Origin: JADFNO01 sp965369945 | GTDB lineage: Bacteria > Planctomycetota > Phycisphaerae > Phycisphaerales > SM1A02 | Direction of reading: 5' to 3' | Assembly: GCA_965369945.1 (NCBI GenBank) | Contig: CBDUST010000013.1 | Location: forward strand, 1-30,197 | Length of the DNA: 30,197 nt | Part shown: positions 7,386 to 15,195 of the stretch, piece by piece | Layout: each line of letters begins with the position of its first letter | How positions within the stretch are numbered: the first letter of the stretch is position 1 | Notes under the pieces: model-generated | What the model saw: the letters and a program-made list of their open reading frames with translations, nothing else | The model's database searches: none | What the model was told of the DNA's origin: nothing | Translations under genes and position numbers: made by a program

Positions 7386-9011
7386 TTAGTTCATGTCGTC
7401 TGTTCTGCCTGGGCGTCGCAAGGGAAGCCGCCGCGAAGCCGCCTTGGTGAATCGTCGCCGTTCCTGTCGATTCATTACGAAGGCGAGGCACATTCCCAGA
7501 TACGTCACACCATATAAAGCAACAGCAGCGATCAGCCACAGCAACTCCGATTGTCCTTGCTTGTCGAGGGCGAGCAAGAGTATCGGCGAGCAAACGATGG
7601 CGACGATCAGCGGGCGCACAAGTGGAACAAAGAATTCGGAATACCTGATCCGCAAGGCCCGAGCGCCGGCGAGGGGCACGAGCAAGCCGTGAACAATCAC
7701 CAGGACCGCGGAGTACGCCCACGTCACGGCAGTGTAGCGTAAGGCTACCGGCAGCATGACCAACAGCAAACCGAACACGAGTGGGGACATCACGGCGCCA
7801 GCGATGATCATCCAGGCGTAGCGCTTGACGTGCCCAGCGCCGTAGAGGATGCGAATCCAGCCGTCGGAAATGGCGCGAGCCACCATGCCCAGCGTCATGA
7901 TTTGGATCAGCGTGACCGCGATGGGCAATGTGCTTTGCGGGTCCTCAATTCGCGCCCCGAGCCAGAGCCGCAGCAGAATCTCAGGCACAAACAGGATGAT
8001 GATGGCCAAGGGAAATGCGGACACGCCGTGCAGGCGCGTGGAGTGATGCATGAGGGAGCGGACGGCGCCGGCGTCGGCCGTCATGCTGAGCCGGGTCGAG
8101 ACCGCGTCGAGGCCTTCAGTCATGCCGATGGTCAGCCGGCGCACAGAGACCGTCAATTGGATGCCCAACCCAAGGACGAGCACGCCATAGAGACCGGACG
8201 GTAGGCTCATGAGACCTGAGGCCAGATTCATGAGCACTGGAGCCAGACGCCGGTGAAGCATCGTGGCGGCGCTGGCGCCGGCGTTCCAGCCGCCGACGTG
8301 GAGAATTGATTTGATCGCGCTGCGCGTGACGAAGGACATGGCGGGGATGAGTCGGCGGTCAAGAAACATCATCACAGCGACCGCGATCGAAAGGACCGTG
8401 ACGACCAGAGTAGACGAGATGAAGGCGTAGTAAATGACGATCTGACTTGGGGTGTCCGGGCCGTGCACGAGCAGCAGCCAGGCCGCGGCGATGATGAAGC
8501 AGGATCGGGTCGCGATCCGCCAGGCGTTGAACGCGACCATCCGCTCGGTGACCTTGTACATGTTGAAAGGGGCGGCCAGCAGGAGCGCGGCGACGGTTTC
8601 GGCTCCCTTGGCCACCACGAGCCACCGCGCAGCCGGAAGAAGGTCGTCGGAGATGTCAAGCAGCGCCACGGCGAACCAGAGCACCGCAAAGGCGACAAGG
8701 GCGAGACCTGCAATTACCGCCGAGATGGCCAGCGCCGAGTTATAGACGTGGCGAAATTGGTCGGTCCCGGTTGAACCATCGCCGCCGTGGTAGACCGAAC
8801 CGAGTTCACGGATCAGGCTTGAGCGGACGATCTCTCGGGCCATGGAAGCCAGGCCGATCGTTGAGCCCAACAGCGCAATCAGCGCCCACCCATCGTTGCC
8901 CGCGACCTGCAAGAGTATCGGCACCAACAGCAGGCCCATGGCGACGTTGCTGATCAGCCGCGTATAGTTGGCAATGATGCGGATCAGGCCGCGCTTGGCT
9001 TCGGAGACCAT
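7386..9011 (-). CDS. Wzx-like polysaccharide flippase (MOP superfamily)
   Basis: A 541-aa integral membrane protein with about 12-14 hydrophobic segments. It resembles the Wzx/polysaccharide-biosynthesis branch of the MOP exporters, which flip undecaprenyl-linked glycans across the inner membrane. The N-terminus IIANYTRLISNVAMGLLLVP and the mid-protein GGWNAGASAATMLHRR are typical of that branch. A short basic cytoplasmic tail (RRRFTKAASRRLPLRRPGR) ends the protein. Start 9011 (MVSEAKRG) was chosen because the first membrane helix follows; an in-frame start at 9053 would add 14 residues. It is convergent with the GT4 gene and divergent from the first sulfotransferase. Its pairing with the Wzy-like protein at 15196 suggests a Wzx/Wzy-type pathway. 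Confidence 0.85.
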   Translation of the reverse strand: MVSEAKRGLIRIIANYTRLISNVAMGLLLVPILLQVAGNDGWALIALLGSTIGLASMAREIVRSSLIRELGSVYHGGDGSTGTDQFRHVYNSALAISAVIAGLALVAFAVLWFAVALLDISDDLLPAARWLVVAKGAETVAALLLAAPFNMYKVTERMVAFNAWRIATRSCFIIAAAWLLLVHGPDTPSQIVIYYAFISSTLVVTVLSIAVAVMMFLDRRLIPAMSFVTRSAIKSILHVGGWNAGASAATMLHRRLAPVLMNLASGLMSLPSGLYGVLVLGLGIQLTVSVRRLTIGMTEGLDAVSTRLSMTADAGAVRSLMHHSTRLHGVSAFPLAIIILFVPEILLRLWLGARIEDPQSTLPIAVTLIQIMTLGMVARAISDGWIRILYGAGHVKRYAWMIIAGAVMSPLVFGLLLVMLPVALRYTAVTWAYSAVLVIVHGLLVPLAGARALRIRYSEFFVPLVRPLIVAIVCSPILLLALDKQGQSELLWLIAAVALYGVTYLGMCLAFVMNRQERRRFTKAASRRLPLRRPGRTDDMN

Positions 9012-9345
9012 CGTGAATTCTCGTGACGGGCCGTGCGCACGTACGATCAACAACGCGGCCGAACTTCCCTATACGGTTCAGCGTATCATCCGCGGCAGCA
9101 ACCGCTGGCCGGGTTGATCATGGCCGATAACCGGGTAGTCGTACATCGGCTCGCAGGCCGAGGTTCATCAGAAGCAGTGAAGAAAACGATAAATACAACA
9201 CCGACATGCGGCGGTGCGCTTGGCTCTTCCGGCCCTGCCCCCCAAGGCAGCGAACGATTGAAGTGCGTATTGGACCAGCGTATTATCGTATCGAATACAC
9301 AGGCGTCGGCGGGTGCGACAGGCCGTTGCAGGAGCGTGTGAGGCG
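9012..9345. other. 334-bp divergent intergenic region
   Basis: Lies between the minus-strand flippase and the plus-strand sulfotransferase and must carry start signals for both. One good plus-strand promoter candidate is seen at 9258-9286. No gene or RNA is evident. Confidence 0.5.
9258..9286 (+). promoter_or_regulatory. Candidate promoter for the sulfotransferase at 9346
   Basis: TTGAAG at 9258-9263, exactly 17 bp, then TATTAT at 9281-9286. The -10 matches five of six consensus bases and the -35 matches four of six. A start near 9293 would leave a leader of about 50 nt. Confidence 0.5.
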
Positions 9346-10119
9346 ATGATCCTACTTTCAGCGGGAATGCAGAAGGCCGGCACCGGCTGGTATTGGAACA
9401 TGACCAACGAGTTGTTGATGGCGGCCGGCCATCCCGATGCTCGCGAGGTCCGCAAGAAGTATCAACTCCAATCTGTGCTTACCGCGGCGAATTGCAACCT
9501 GCCCAAGCTCCGCGACGAACCGGTCATGGCACTGGACCGCGTGGGTCAAGAGGGTATCACCTTCGTAGTAAAGACGCATCGTCGTCCGTCCAAGCTTGTA
9601 CGAAAACTCATATCCCAAGGGCATTTCAAGGCGACCTATATTTACCGCGACTTGCGCGACGTGATCGTCTCTGCGTTGGATCGCGGTAAGGTGATGCGAG
9701 AAACCGGCCATCTCAGTTCCAGGCATTTTTACATCGGGCCGCAGCGGAGTTTCGCCAAATATCGGACCGTTCGCGGGGCCATCCGGTGGGCAAGGTTCCG
9801 ACTGCTACCCGTTTGGAAAGCCTGGGCGCAATGCGACGGTGTACTTCTGACCCGCTACGAGGATCTGCACGCTGACGCCCATGGGCAACTGCGGCGTCTC
9901 GCTGAATACCTCAATCTGGAGGTTTCAGACAAGCAGATCGAAACGATTGTGGCCACCTACGATCGGGGCCGCATGAAGGCCGACAGCCCTAGCGCGAGGG
10001 TCTTGCACTTGAACAAGGCCATCACGGGTCGCTTTAGAGAGGTGCTCAATCAAGAGCAGCAGGACTTGTGCCGTAGGCGCCTTGGTCGGTATCTGGAGAT
10101 GATGGGCTATAGCGAATGA
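9346..10119 (+). CDS. PAPS-dependent sulfotransferase (type A)
   Basis: A 257-aa sulfotransferase-domain protein that would move a sulfuryl group from PAPS to a hydroxyl, probably on a glycan. The 5'-phosphosulfate loop is SAGMQKAGTGWYW at residues 5-17 with Lys10. A KTH element follows at 76-78, as in cytosolic sulfotransferases. The 3'-phosphate site is YRDLRDVIVS, with R101, R104 and S109. TRYEDLHAD near residue 165 is also typical. The start at 9346 places the phosphate loop at its normal position near the N-terminus; the frame is open 11 codons further up. It precedes an SGNH gene by 61 bp and is not closely similar to the other sulfotransferases here. Confidence 0.88.
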   Translation: MILLSAGMQKAGTGWYWNMTNELLMAAGHPDAREVRKKYQLQSVLTAANCNLPKLRDEPVMALDRVGQEGITFVVKTHRRPSKLVRKLISQGHFKATYIYRDLRDVIVSALDRGKVMRETGHLSSRHFYIGPQRSFAKYRTVRGAIRWARFRLLPVWKAWAQCDGVLLTRYEDLHADAHGQLRRLAEYLNLEVSDKQIETIVATYDRGRMKADSPSARVLHLNKAITGRFREVLNQEQQDLCRRRLGRYLEMMGYSE

Positions 10120-10169
10120 TGGGGTTGGTCTTATTGGGCGCGCCTGACCAGCACCGGTGCTGCGTCCCC

Positions 10170-10174
10170 GGAGG
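10170..10174 (+). promoter_or_regulatory. Ribosome-binding site that fixes the TTG start of SGNH gene 1
   Basis: GGAGG lies 6 nt before TTG at 10181. The upstream GTG at 10157 has no such site. The paralogue at 12444 has AGGAG 7 nt before its TTG at the exactly aligned position. Confidence 0.7.
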
Positions 10175-10180
10175 ATCGCT

Positions 10181-11107
10181 TTGTTGTTGACCGGACTCAT
10201 CGTCGTCGCGAGTCTGGTCGCATTGGTGGGGTTACTTGAGGTGTTCGCGCGCGTCGTGCTGGGGCTGGGCAATCCGCCGCTGTGGATGGCGGATCCCGAG
10301 ATCGAATACTTACCCCAGCCGGCGAAGAGTTACCTGCGGTTCGGCAATCGGATTAGTTACAACGCGTACTCGATGCGGAGCCGGGATTTTCCGCGCAACA
10401 AAGTCAACCCAAATGAGCTTCGGGTGCTGGTGATGGGCGATAGCATTATCAACGGCGGAGCGCAGACGGATCAGCAAGCGTTGGCCACGACGCTGCTGGA
10501 GCACAAACTAGCCGAATCCCTGGATCGGCCCGTGGTGGTCGCCAACATCGCCGCCGCGAGTTGGGGGCCACCCAACGTCTTGGCCTACCTGCGGCGATTC
10601 GGCCTCTTCGACGCCGATGTGGTCGTCATCGTGCTCAACAGCGCTGATTACGCGGACGCGCCCACGTTCCAGCCGCTCGGCCGCAGAAGGCCGCAGCGCA
10701 AGCCCGTGCTGGCCCTTCAGGAGCTCCACGGCAAGTACCTACCGCGATTCTTCGAAGACAATCTTGGATCGCCCAGGGAGAGGCAGGCTCCGACTCCCGA
10801 GGCCATCGACACCTGCTTGAGCGCAGTGCGGGAGCTGATCCGCATGACACGCCAGGCCGGGGCGGCCTTCCTACTGGCTCAACACTTGAAGCGAAGTGAG
10901 CTGGCAACCAAGCCGGAGATCGGTCACCGCAAGATTGCCCAGGTGGCCCAAGAGGAGGGCATCGAGCCAATACAACTCGGCCCAGGTTTCACCAAGGCCT
11001 TGGAGGACGGTCCGGATCCATATCAGGCCGGCATCCACCCCAGCGCACATGGCCAGCGGATCATTGCCGAGCTGCTGTTCGATCCGATCCGCGAGGCCGT
11101 CTCGTGA
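10181..11107 (+). CDS. Membrane-anchored SGNH/GDSL-like hydrolase, copy 1
   Basis: A 308-aa protein with one N-terminal membrane helix (residues ~3-25) and a periplasmic SGNH-fold domain. The nucleophile block is VMGDSIINGG with Ser88; the C-terminal His block is IHPSAHGQ with His286. Family members are esterases or glycan O-acetyl modifying enzymes. Block III reads NSADYAD rather than GxND, and the residue three before His286 is Ala rather than the usual Asp, so the active site is atypical. TTG at 10181 is preferred over GTG at 10157 because GGAGG precedes it and the paralogue uses the aligned TTG. It likely works outside the cytoplasmic membrane on the same glycan the neighbouring sulfotransferases modify; this is inference. 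Confidence 0.8.
   Translation: MLLTGLIVVASLVALVGLLEVFARVVLGLGNPPLWMADPEIEYLPQPAKSYLRFGNRISYNAYSMRSRDFPRNKVNPNELRVLVMGDSIINGGAQTDQQALATTLLEHKLAESLDRPVVVANIAAASWGPPNVLAYLRRFGLFDADVVVIVLNSADYADAPTFQPLGRRRPQRKPVLALQELHGKYLPRFFEDNLGSPRERQAPTPEAIDTCLSAVRELIRMTRQAGAAFLLAQHLKRSELATKPEIGHRKIAQVAQEEGIEPIQLGPGFTKALEDGPDPYQAGIHPSAHGQRIIAELLFDPIREAVS
10358..10681 (+). repeat. Highly conserved block of the SGNH duplication, copy 1
   Basis: Matches 12621-12944 with about 15 differences in 324 positions, counted by eye, and no gaps. The flanking parts of the same two genes are visibly more divergent. Confidence 0.8.
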
Positions 11108-11343
11108 ACCAGAGAGGTGCCCGTCGTTGAGCTCCTGGATCATGCTGGCACGCGTCGCGGTCTGGATGATCATGGGCAAGACCAGCGCAGGCGGTATGAC
11201 CGTGCTCGATGAAGGCGCGATTCTACGTCGGCTACAGAACCACTGTTCATCATACCCGGGCTACAATACAATCAAATGTTGCAGGATTTCCCACGTGGTT
11301 GACTTGGTCGACTGGTTTGCCATCTGGAGAGTGGGACGACGAG

Positions 11344-12396
11344 ATGCGTGAGGGCCGAAGCGTTGAGGCTAAGGTGTCGGCAACGGAAGCATCCGCGCGT
11401 CGCGCTGAGCACGACTCGGCTGGCGTCGGGCCGATCTTTATCTCCGGTCGTCAGCACAGCGGGAACACGGTCACGGCCTATATCTTCGGGATGGTGCCGG
11501 ATTGCTATTCCGCCAACGTCGAGGGATGGTTCTTCGAGCACCGCAAGCAGGTGGACAAGATCAAGGATCCGGCCAAGCGTGCGGCGTACGTCGTGGACTT
11601 GTTACGGCTGGATGACGCAGCCCTGGACAAGCGGACCCGCGACTGGCTTGTCCGCTGGCACCGTGAGCACCCCGATGCTGCGTCCATCGATGTGTATGAG
11701 CAGGCGATGCAGTTTGTCACCGCCGACCGCGGTAAACGATTCTGGGTTCGCCGGGCGACAAGCTACATTTTCTATGCCGAGGACATCCTCACTCTGATGC
11801 CGGAGGCCCGCATCCTGTACCTGCTGCGCAATCCGTACGACGTATGCGCGTCGAAGAAGCGGCGAGCTCCTAAGGAGGATCGATTCTTGGGCTGGGCGGT
11901 AAGTTGGAATCGAGGACTACGGATCGCGTTGAAGCTGCAAGAAGCATACCCCAATCGGTTCCTAATCGTTCGCTACGAGGACATGGTGACGAAACCCGTC
12001 GAGACGTTCCGCGCGATCTTCGATTTCGCCGGCGTGCCGTTTCAGGCGCGATACCTCGATGTTCCCCACCTGAACCGCTCAGAAGCGCATCAGACGCGAA
12101 CGAGTGAGACTCGCGGACTCAATCCGTCGCGCGTGTACTACTACACTGGCATCCTCAGTCCGGCGGAAACGGTCGTGCTAGATATGCTGGTCTGGAAAGA
12201 AAAGGTCCTCGAGTACTACCCTGACATCCCCCATCGCAAGGACAAGCCCCGGCTTTCAACACGGATCAAGGCGCTTGGACTACTGGCCACAAGCCCGTAT
12301 GGCTACGCCGTCCAACAGGTAAGGTTGGTCTTCCGTCATGACCCGGTGTGGCGTCTTCGCAGACTCCTGCGACGCGTACGGATGGTTGTTCGCTGA
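11344..12396 (+). CDS. Sulfotransferase-family protein (type B, GRQHSGNT loop), copy 1
   Basis: A 350-aa protein of the sulfotransferase fold. The expected phosphosulfate loop reads GPIFISGRQHSGNTVT, with G35 to T42; the canonical PKSGTT Lys is replaced by His38. The 3'-phosphate region is well conserved: LLRNPYDVCASKKRR, followed by RFLIVRYEDMVTKP. The C-terminus is strongly basic (RRLLRRVRMVVR). It is a close paralogue of the protein at 22663, which has the same length and the same odd loop. Start 11344 matches that paralogue; the frame is open 45 codons upstream without support. An SGNH gene starts 47 bp after its stop. Donor may be PAPS, but the altered loop leaves this open. Confidence 0.85.
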   Translation: MREGRSVEAKVSATEASARRAEHDSAGVGPIFISGRQHSGNTVTAYIFGMVPDCYSANVEGWFFEHRKQVDKIKDPAKRAAYVVDLLRLDDAALDKRTRDWLVRWHREHPDAASIDVYEQAMQFVTADRGKRFWVRRATSYIFYAEDILTLMPEARILYLLRNPYDVCASKKRRAPKEDRFLGWAVSWNRGLRIALKLQEAYPNRFLIVRYEDMVTKPVETFRAIFDFAGVPFQARYLDVPHLNRSEAHQTRTSETRGLNPSRVYYYTGILSPAETVVLDMLVWKEKVLEYYPDIPHRKDKPRLSTRIKALGLLATSPYGYAVQQVRLVFRHDPVWRLRRLLRRVRMVVR

Positions 12397-12431
12397 GGCG
12401 ACCGCCAACACATGGCGGACGCCGATGCCGC

Positions 12432-12436
12432 AGGAG
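12432..12436 (+). promoter_or_regulatory. Ribosome-binding site that fixes the TTG start of SGNH gene 2
   Basis: AGGAG lies 7 nt before TTG at 12444. This is the first start-like codon in frame after the sulfotransferase stop, and it aligns with the TTG of the paralogue at 10181. Confidence 0.7.
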
Positions 12437-12443
12437 CCAACGC

Positions 12444-13382
12444 TTGTTGCACATAGCCGTCATCGTAGTCACGAGTCTGCTGGCGATTACTGTTCTTGCA
12501 GAAGTGTTTGCCCGGTTCGTGCTCGGCTTGGGTGATCCTCCACTGTGGCAGCCAGATCCTGAGATCGAGTACCTGCCGCAACCTTCAAAGAGCTACCTCC
12601 GCTTCGGCAACCGGATCAGCTACAACGCGTACTCGATGCGGAGCGGGGATTTTCCGCGCAACAAGGTCAACCCAGATGAGCTTCGGGTGCTGGTGGTGGG
12701 CGATAGCATTATCAACGGCGGAGCGCAGACGGATCAACAAGCGCTGGCCACGACGCTCCTGGAGCACAAACTAGCCGAATCCCTGGACCGGCCCGTGGTG
12801 GTCGCCAACATCGCCGCCGCGAGTTGGGGGCCACCCAATATCTTGGCGTACCTGCGGCGATTCGGCCTCTTCGACGCCGATGTGGTGGTCATCGTGCTCA
12901 ACAGCGGTGATTACGCGGACGCGCCTACGTTCGAGCCGCTCGGCCCCAGAAGGCCGCAGCGCAAACCGGCGCTGGCTCTTCAGGAGTTCCGCGACAAATA
13001 CGTGCCGCGATACTTCAAAAAAAATCTTGGATTGGGGAGGGACAGGCAGCCTCCGACTCCCGAGGCCATCGACGCCTGCCTGAGTGCCCTGCAGGAGCTG
13101 ATCCGTATGACACGCCGGGCTGGTGCGTCCGTCCTGCTCGCTCAACACCTGAAGCGAAGCGAGGTGGCAACCGAGCCGGAGATCGGCCACCGTAAGATCG
13201 CCCAAGTGGCCCAAGAGGCAGGCATCGAGCCAATCCAACTCGGCCCGGGGTTCGCCAAGGCCTTGCGGGACGGTCCGGATCCATACGTGGCCGACATCCA
13301 CCCCAACGCGCATGGCCAGCGCATCATTGCCGAGCTGCTGTTCGATCCGATTCGGAAAGCCTTCTCGGCAACGGAGCGCTGA
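12444..13382 (+). CDS. Membrane-anchored SGNH/GDSL-like hydrolase, copy 2
   Basis: A 312-aa paralogue of the protein at 10181, alignable from the first residue without gaps to His286. It has the same N-terminal membrane helix, VVGDSIINGG with Ser88, and IHPNAHGQ with His286. Block III reads NSGDYAD. An Asp sits two residues before His286 (ADIHP), where copy 1 has Gly, so the two active sites differ. The frame is open back to 12348, but that would overlap the sulfotransferase gene and add a charged, non-homologous leader; TTG at 12444 with AGGAG upstream is preferred. The C-terminus is four residues longer than copy 1. Together with the gene before it, it repeats the sulfotransferase-SGNH arrangement. 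Confidence 0.8.
   Translation: MLHIAVIVVTSLLAITVLAEVFARFVLGLGDPPLWQPDPEIEYLPQPSKSYLRFGNRISYNAYSMRSGDFPRNKVNPDELRVLVVGDSIINGGAQTDQQALATTLLEHKLAESLDRPVVVANIAAASWGPPNILAYLRRFGLFDADVVVIVLNSGDYADAPTFEPLGPRRPQRKPALALQEFRDKYVPRYFKKNLGLGRDRQPPTPEAIDACLSALQELIRMTRRAGASVLLAQHLKRSEVATEPEIGHRKIAQVAQEAGIEPIQLGPGFAKALRDGPDPYVADIHPNAHGQRIIAELLFDPIRKAFSATER
12621..12944 (+). repeat. Highly conserved block of the SGNH duplication, copy 2
   Basis: Partner of 10358-10681, at an offset of 2263 bp, about 95% identical by eye count. Most differences are at third codon positions. Confidence 0.8.
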
Positions 13383-13866
13383 ACGCAGCGCATCGATTCG
13401 ACGGGTTGCGCTTGGCTTAGGAGGCCATCGCGTAGTCCAGCCACCGGCGGCGCGACGATAATCAATCACCCCGCCGACGTTCCTGGCGCGGTCACTAGCC
13501 GCAGCCGACCAATGCGATCCACAATCGCCTCAAACAGCTGACGCGGTATGGCCACCTCGGAGAGTAGAAACGACACGCACGGGCCACAGCCACCGTCTGC
13601 CCCGCTGCCCGCGGAAATGGCCGCGTGCAGTCTCTCTATTGCCGTTTTCGTTCCGGAGGCCGGTTCACGCGGCCGCCACAGCAGAGACGTCTCACTGAAA
13701 AAGTTGGCGCAGTTGGGTGAAGACCGCATGTTGCTCTGTCGGACGGTCAGCACGGCGGTGGCCGGATACTATATGGGAAATGTCGGCTTAATGCCAGAGC
13801 TATCTCCATCGAACGACATGGGGATTCCGTACTCGCTTCTTTGATTCAATGAGAGAGGATACACCG
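13383..13866. other. 484-bp stretch without a supported gene
   Basis: A minus-strand open frame of 95 codons (13466-13753) overlaps a plus-strand frame of 98 codons. Neither has a recognisable domain or a good ribosome-binding site. I therefore call no gene. The region carries the ribosome-binding site of the downstream methyltransferase, AGAGAGG at 13852-13858. Confidence 0.4.
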
Positions 13867-14658
13867 ATGAGAATGGCTTTCGTCACAAGGATCCTCAAGA
13901 GCCTGATTGAAGAAGAGATCCTCCATTTGGACGATTCGATCCTAACAGTGTGCGCCGCCGAGGGAGATCGGGATGTGTTTCTGTCGTTTGGCTTCAAGGA
14001 CGTCACGATCTCGAACCTCGACGACCGCAGGCAAGAACACGGATACCCCCCTTTCAAGTGGAGTCGACAGGATGCTCAAGTCCTGGATTTTGCGGACAAG
14101 AGCTTCGATTTCGCCTTTGTGTCGGCTGGCATTCACCACTGCCAGGCTCCGCATGCGGCCGTGGTCGAGATGTATCGAGTGTCCCGAAAGGGGATTATCG
14201 TCGTTGAGTCACGTGACAACTGGCTGATGCGACTGGCGACCCGCCTCCACCTGACTTCGCAGTATGAGATCAACCTGAGGCTCGCCAAGACCTTCGAGCA
14301 TGGAGGCGTCAATAACAGCCACATCCCAAACCATGTGTACCGGTGGACCGAGCGCGAGTTCATCAAGACCATCAGATCCTATGACCCAACCGGCATGCAG
14401 CGCTTACGCTTCTTCTACGGTCTTAGTCTACCCACTAGGTCAGTGCCCCAGTCGCTGGTGAAGAAATCGATCGGTCCTCTCCTGGTCGTGTTGAGCCCTA
14501 TCTTCAAGAAGCAGGGCAACGATTTTGCGATGGTCGCGCTGAGGCCGAACCTGCCCGATGATCTCTGGCCGTGGCTGGTGATGGACGGAGAGACCGTCGA
14601 CTTGAACCGTGCCTACGTGAAGGAACTGGCCGAACGAAGAAAGTTGCCGCCGCACTAA
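13867..14658 (+). CDS. Class I SAM-dependent methyltransferase
   Basis: A 263-aa protein with the Methyltransf_11-type Rossmann core. Motif I is ILTVCAAEGDRDVFLS (residues ~24-39), where VCAAEG stands for the usual VGCGxG. The acidic residue after strand 2 is in ISNLDD. Motif post-I is LDFADKSFDFAFVSAGIHH, followed by EMYRVSRKGIIVVE. The ~120-residue C-terminal half is not recognised. The start at 13867 is chosen because AGAGAGG ends 8 nt upstream; an ATG at 13849 in the same frame has none. Within this island it could O-methylate a sugar or a glycan end, as chain-terminating methyltransferases do in some O-antigen systems, but nothing in the sequence proves the substrate. Confidence 0.82.
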   Translation: MRMAFVTRILKSLIEEEILHLDDSILTVCAAEGDRDVFLSFGFKDVTISNLDDRRQEHGYPPFKWSRQDAQVLDFADKSFDFAFVSAGIHHCQAPHAAVVEMYRVSRKGIIVVESRDNWLMRLATRLHLTSQYEINLRLAKTFEHGGVNNSHIPNHVYRWTEREFIKTIRSYDPTGMQRLRFFYGLSLPTRSVPQSLVKKSIGPLLVVLSPIFKKQGNDFAMVALRPNLPDDLWPWLVMDGETVDLNRAYVKELAERRKLPPH

Positions 14659-15195
14659 CCGTCCTTACCCTTCGTCGCTCCCTTGCCCAAAAGAGATCGG
14701 ACCCTGGAGGGGACACCCCTCGGGGTGCGAATCGTCGGCAACGACCTACGTTCCGGATTAGTACGTTCGGTTTCGAACTGTGGTTCATCGGCCGCGATTC
14801 GGACGAAGCCGCGCTTGACCTCGCTAGGCATAACCGTGCTCAGAGCCCTTTGCGCCCATCGTCAGGTTTCCCGTCCTCGATCATGGCGGAATCTGGCGAC
14901 GCATACCCCTTGGCCTCGCCCCTCCGTGCGCCGGACTCATGCAACATCTCCGGAAGACGGTCGAACAACGCGATCCCAAACGGGAGCATCATGCCGTTCA
15001 GTGTGCTTCCCATCACCATGCCTGCCTCGATGACGCCGTGGGCCAGGACCGCCGCGTGTGCCCGATAACACGTCACAGTCGGACCACTTTGGGCACGGAC
15101 CTCATCGGGGCGTAGCAGCCATACGATACATACCGTAAGCCGCCGAGCTCGATCGCGCATTCACGGTCGGAACCCTGTTACTGATACCCGTTGCT
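14659..15195. other. 537-bp stretch with no intact gene
   Basis: No intact gene is supported. A perfect 6-bp hairpin, GAGGGG-ACA-CCCCTC at 14707-14721, lies 48 bp after the methyltransferase stop and may help end that transcript, though no T-run follows. A minus-strand frame at 14840-15160 contains GMVMGSTLNG, which faintly recalls FetB (UPF0014) permeases. This is reported separately as a weak possible relic. Confidence 0.4.

Noticed and set aside
11209..11343. N-terminal extension of the type B sulfotransferase copy 1
   Set aside because: The paralogue at 22663 starts at the position matching 11344 and has the same length from there.
12771..13469. 232-codon minus-strand open frame
   Set aside because: Antisense to SGNH copy 2, and a similar antisense frame occurs over copy 1, as expected for a high-GC duplicated gene.
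13466..13753. 95-codon minus-strand open frame with a plausible composition
   Set aside because: No domain, weak start, and it overlaps a competing plus-strand frame; kept as unsupported rather than called.
14707..14721. GAGGGG-ACA-CCCCTC as a rho-independent terminator
   Set aside because: The stem is perfect but only 6 bp and no T-run follows; noted inside the gap entry only.
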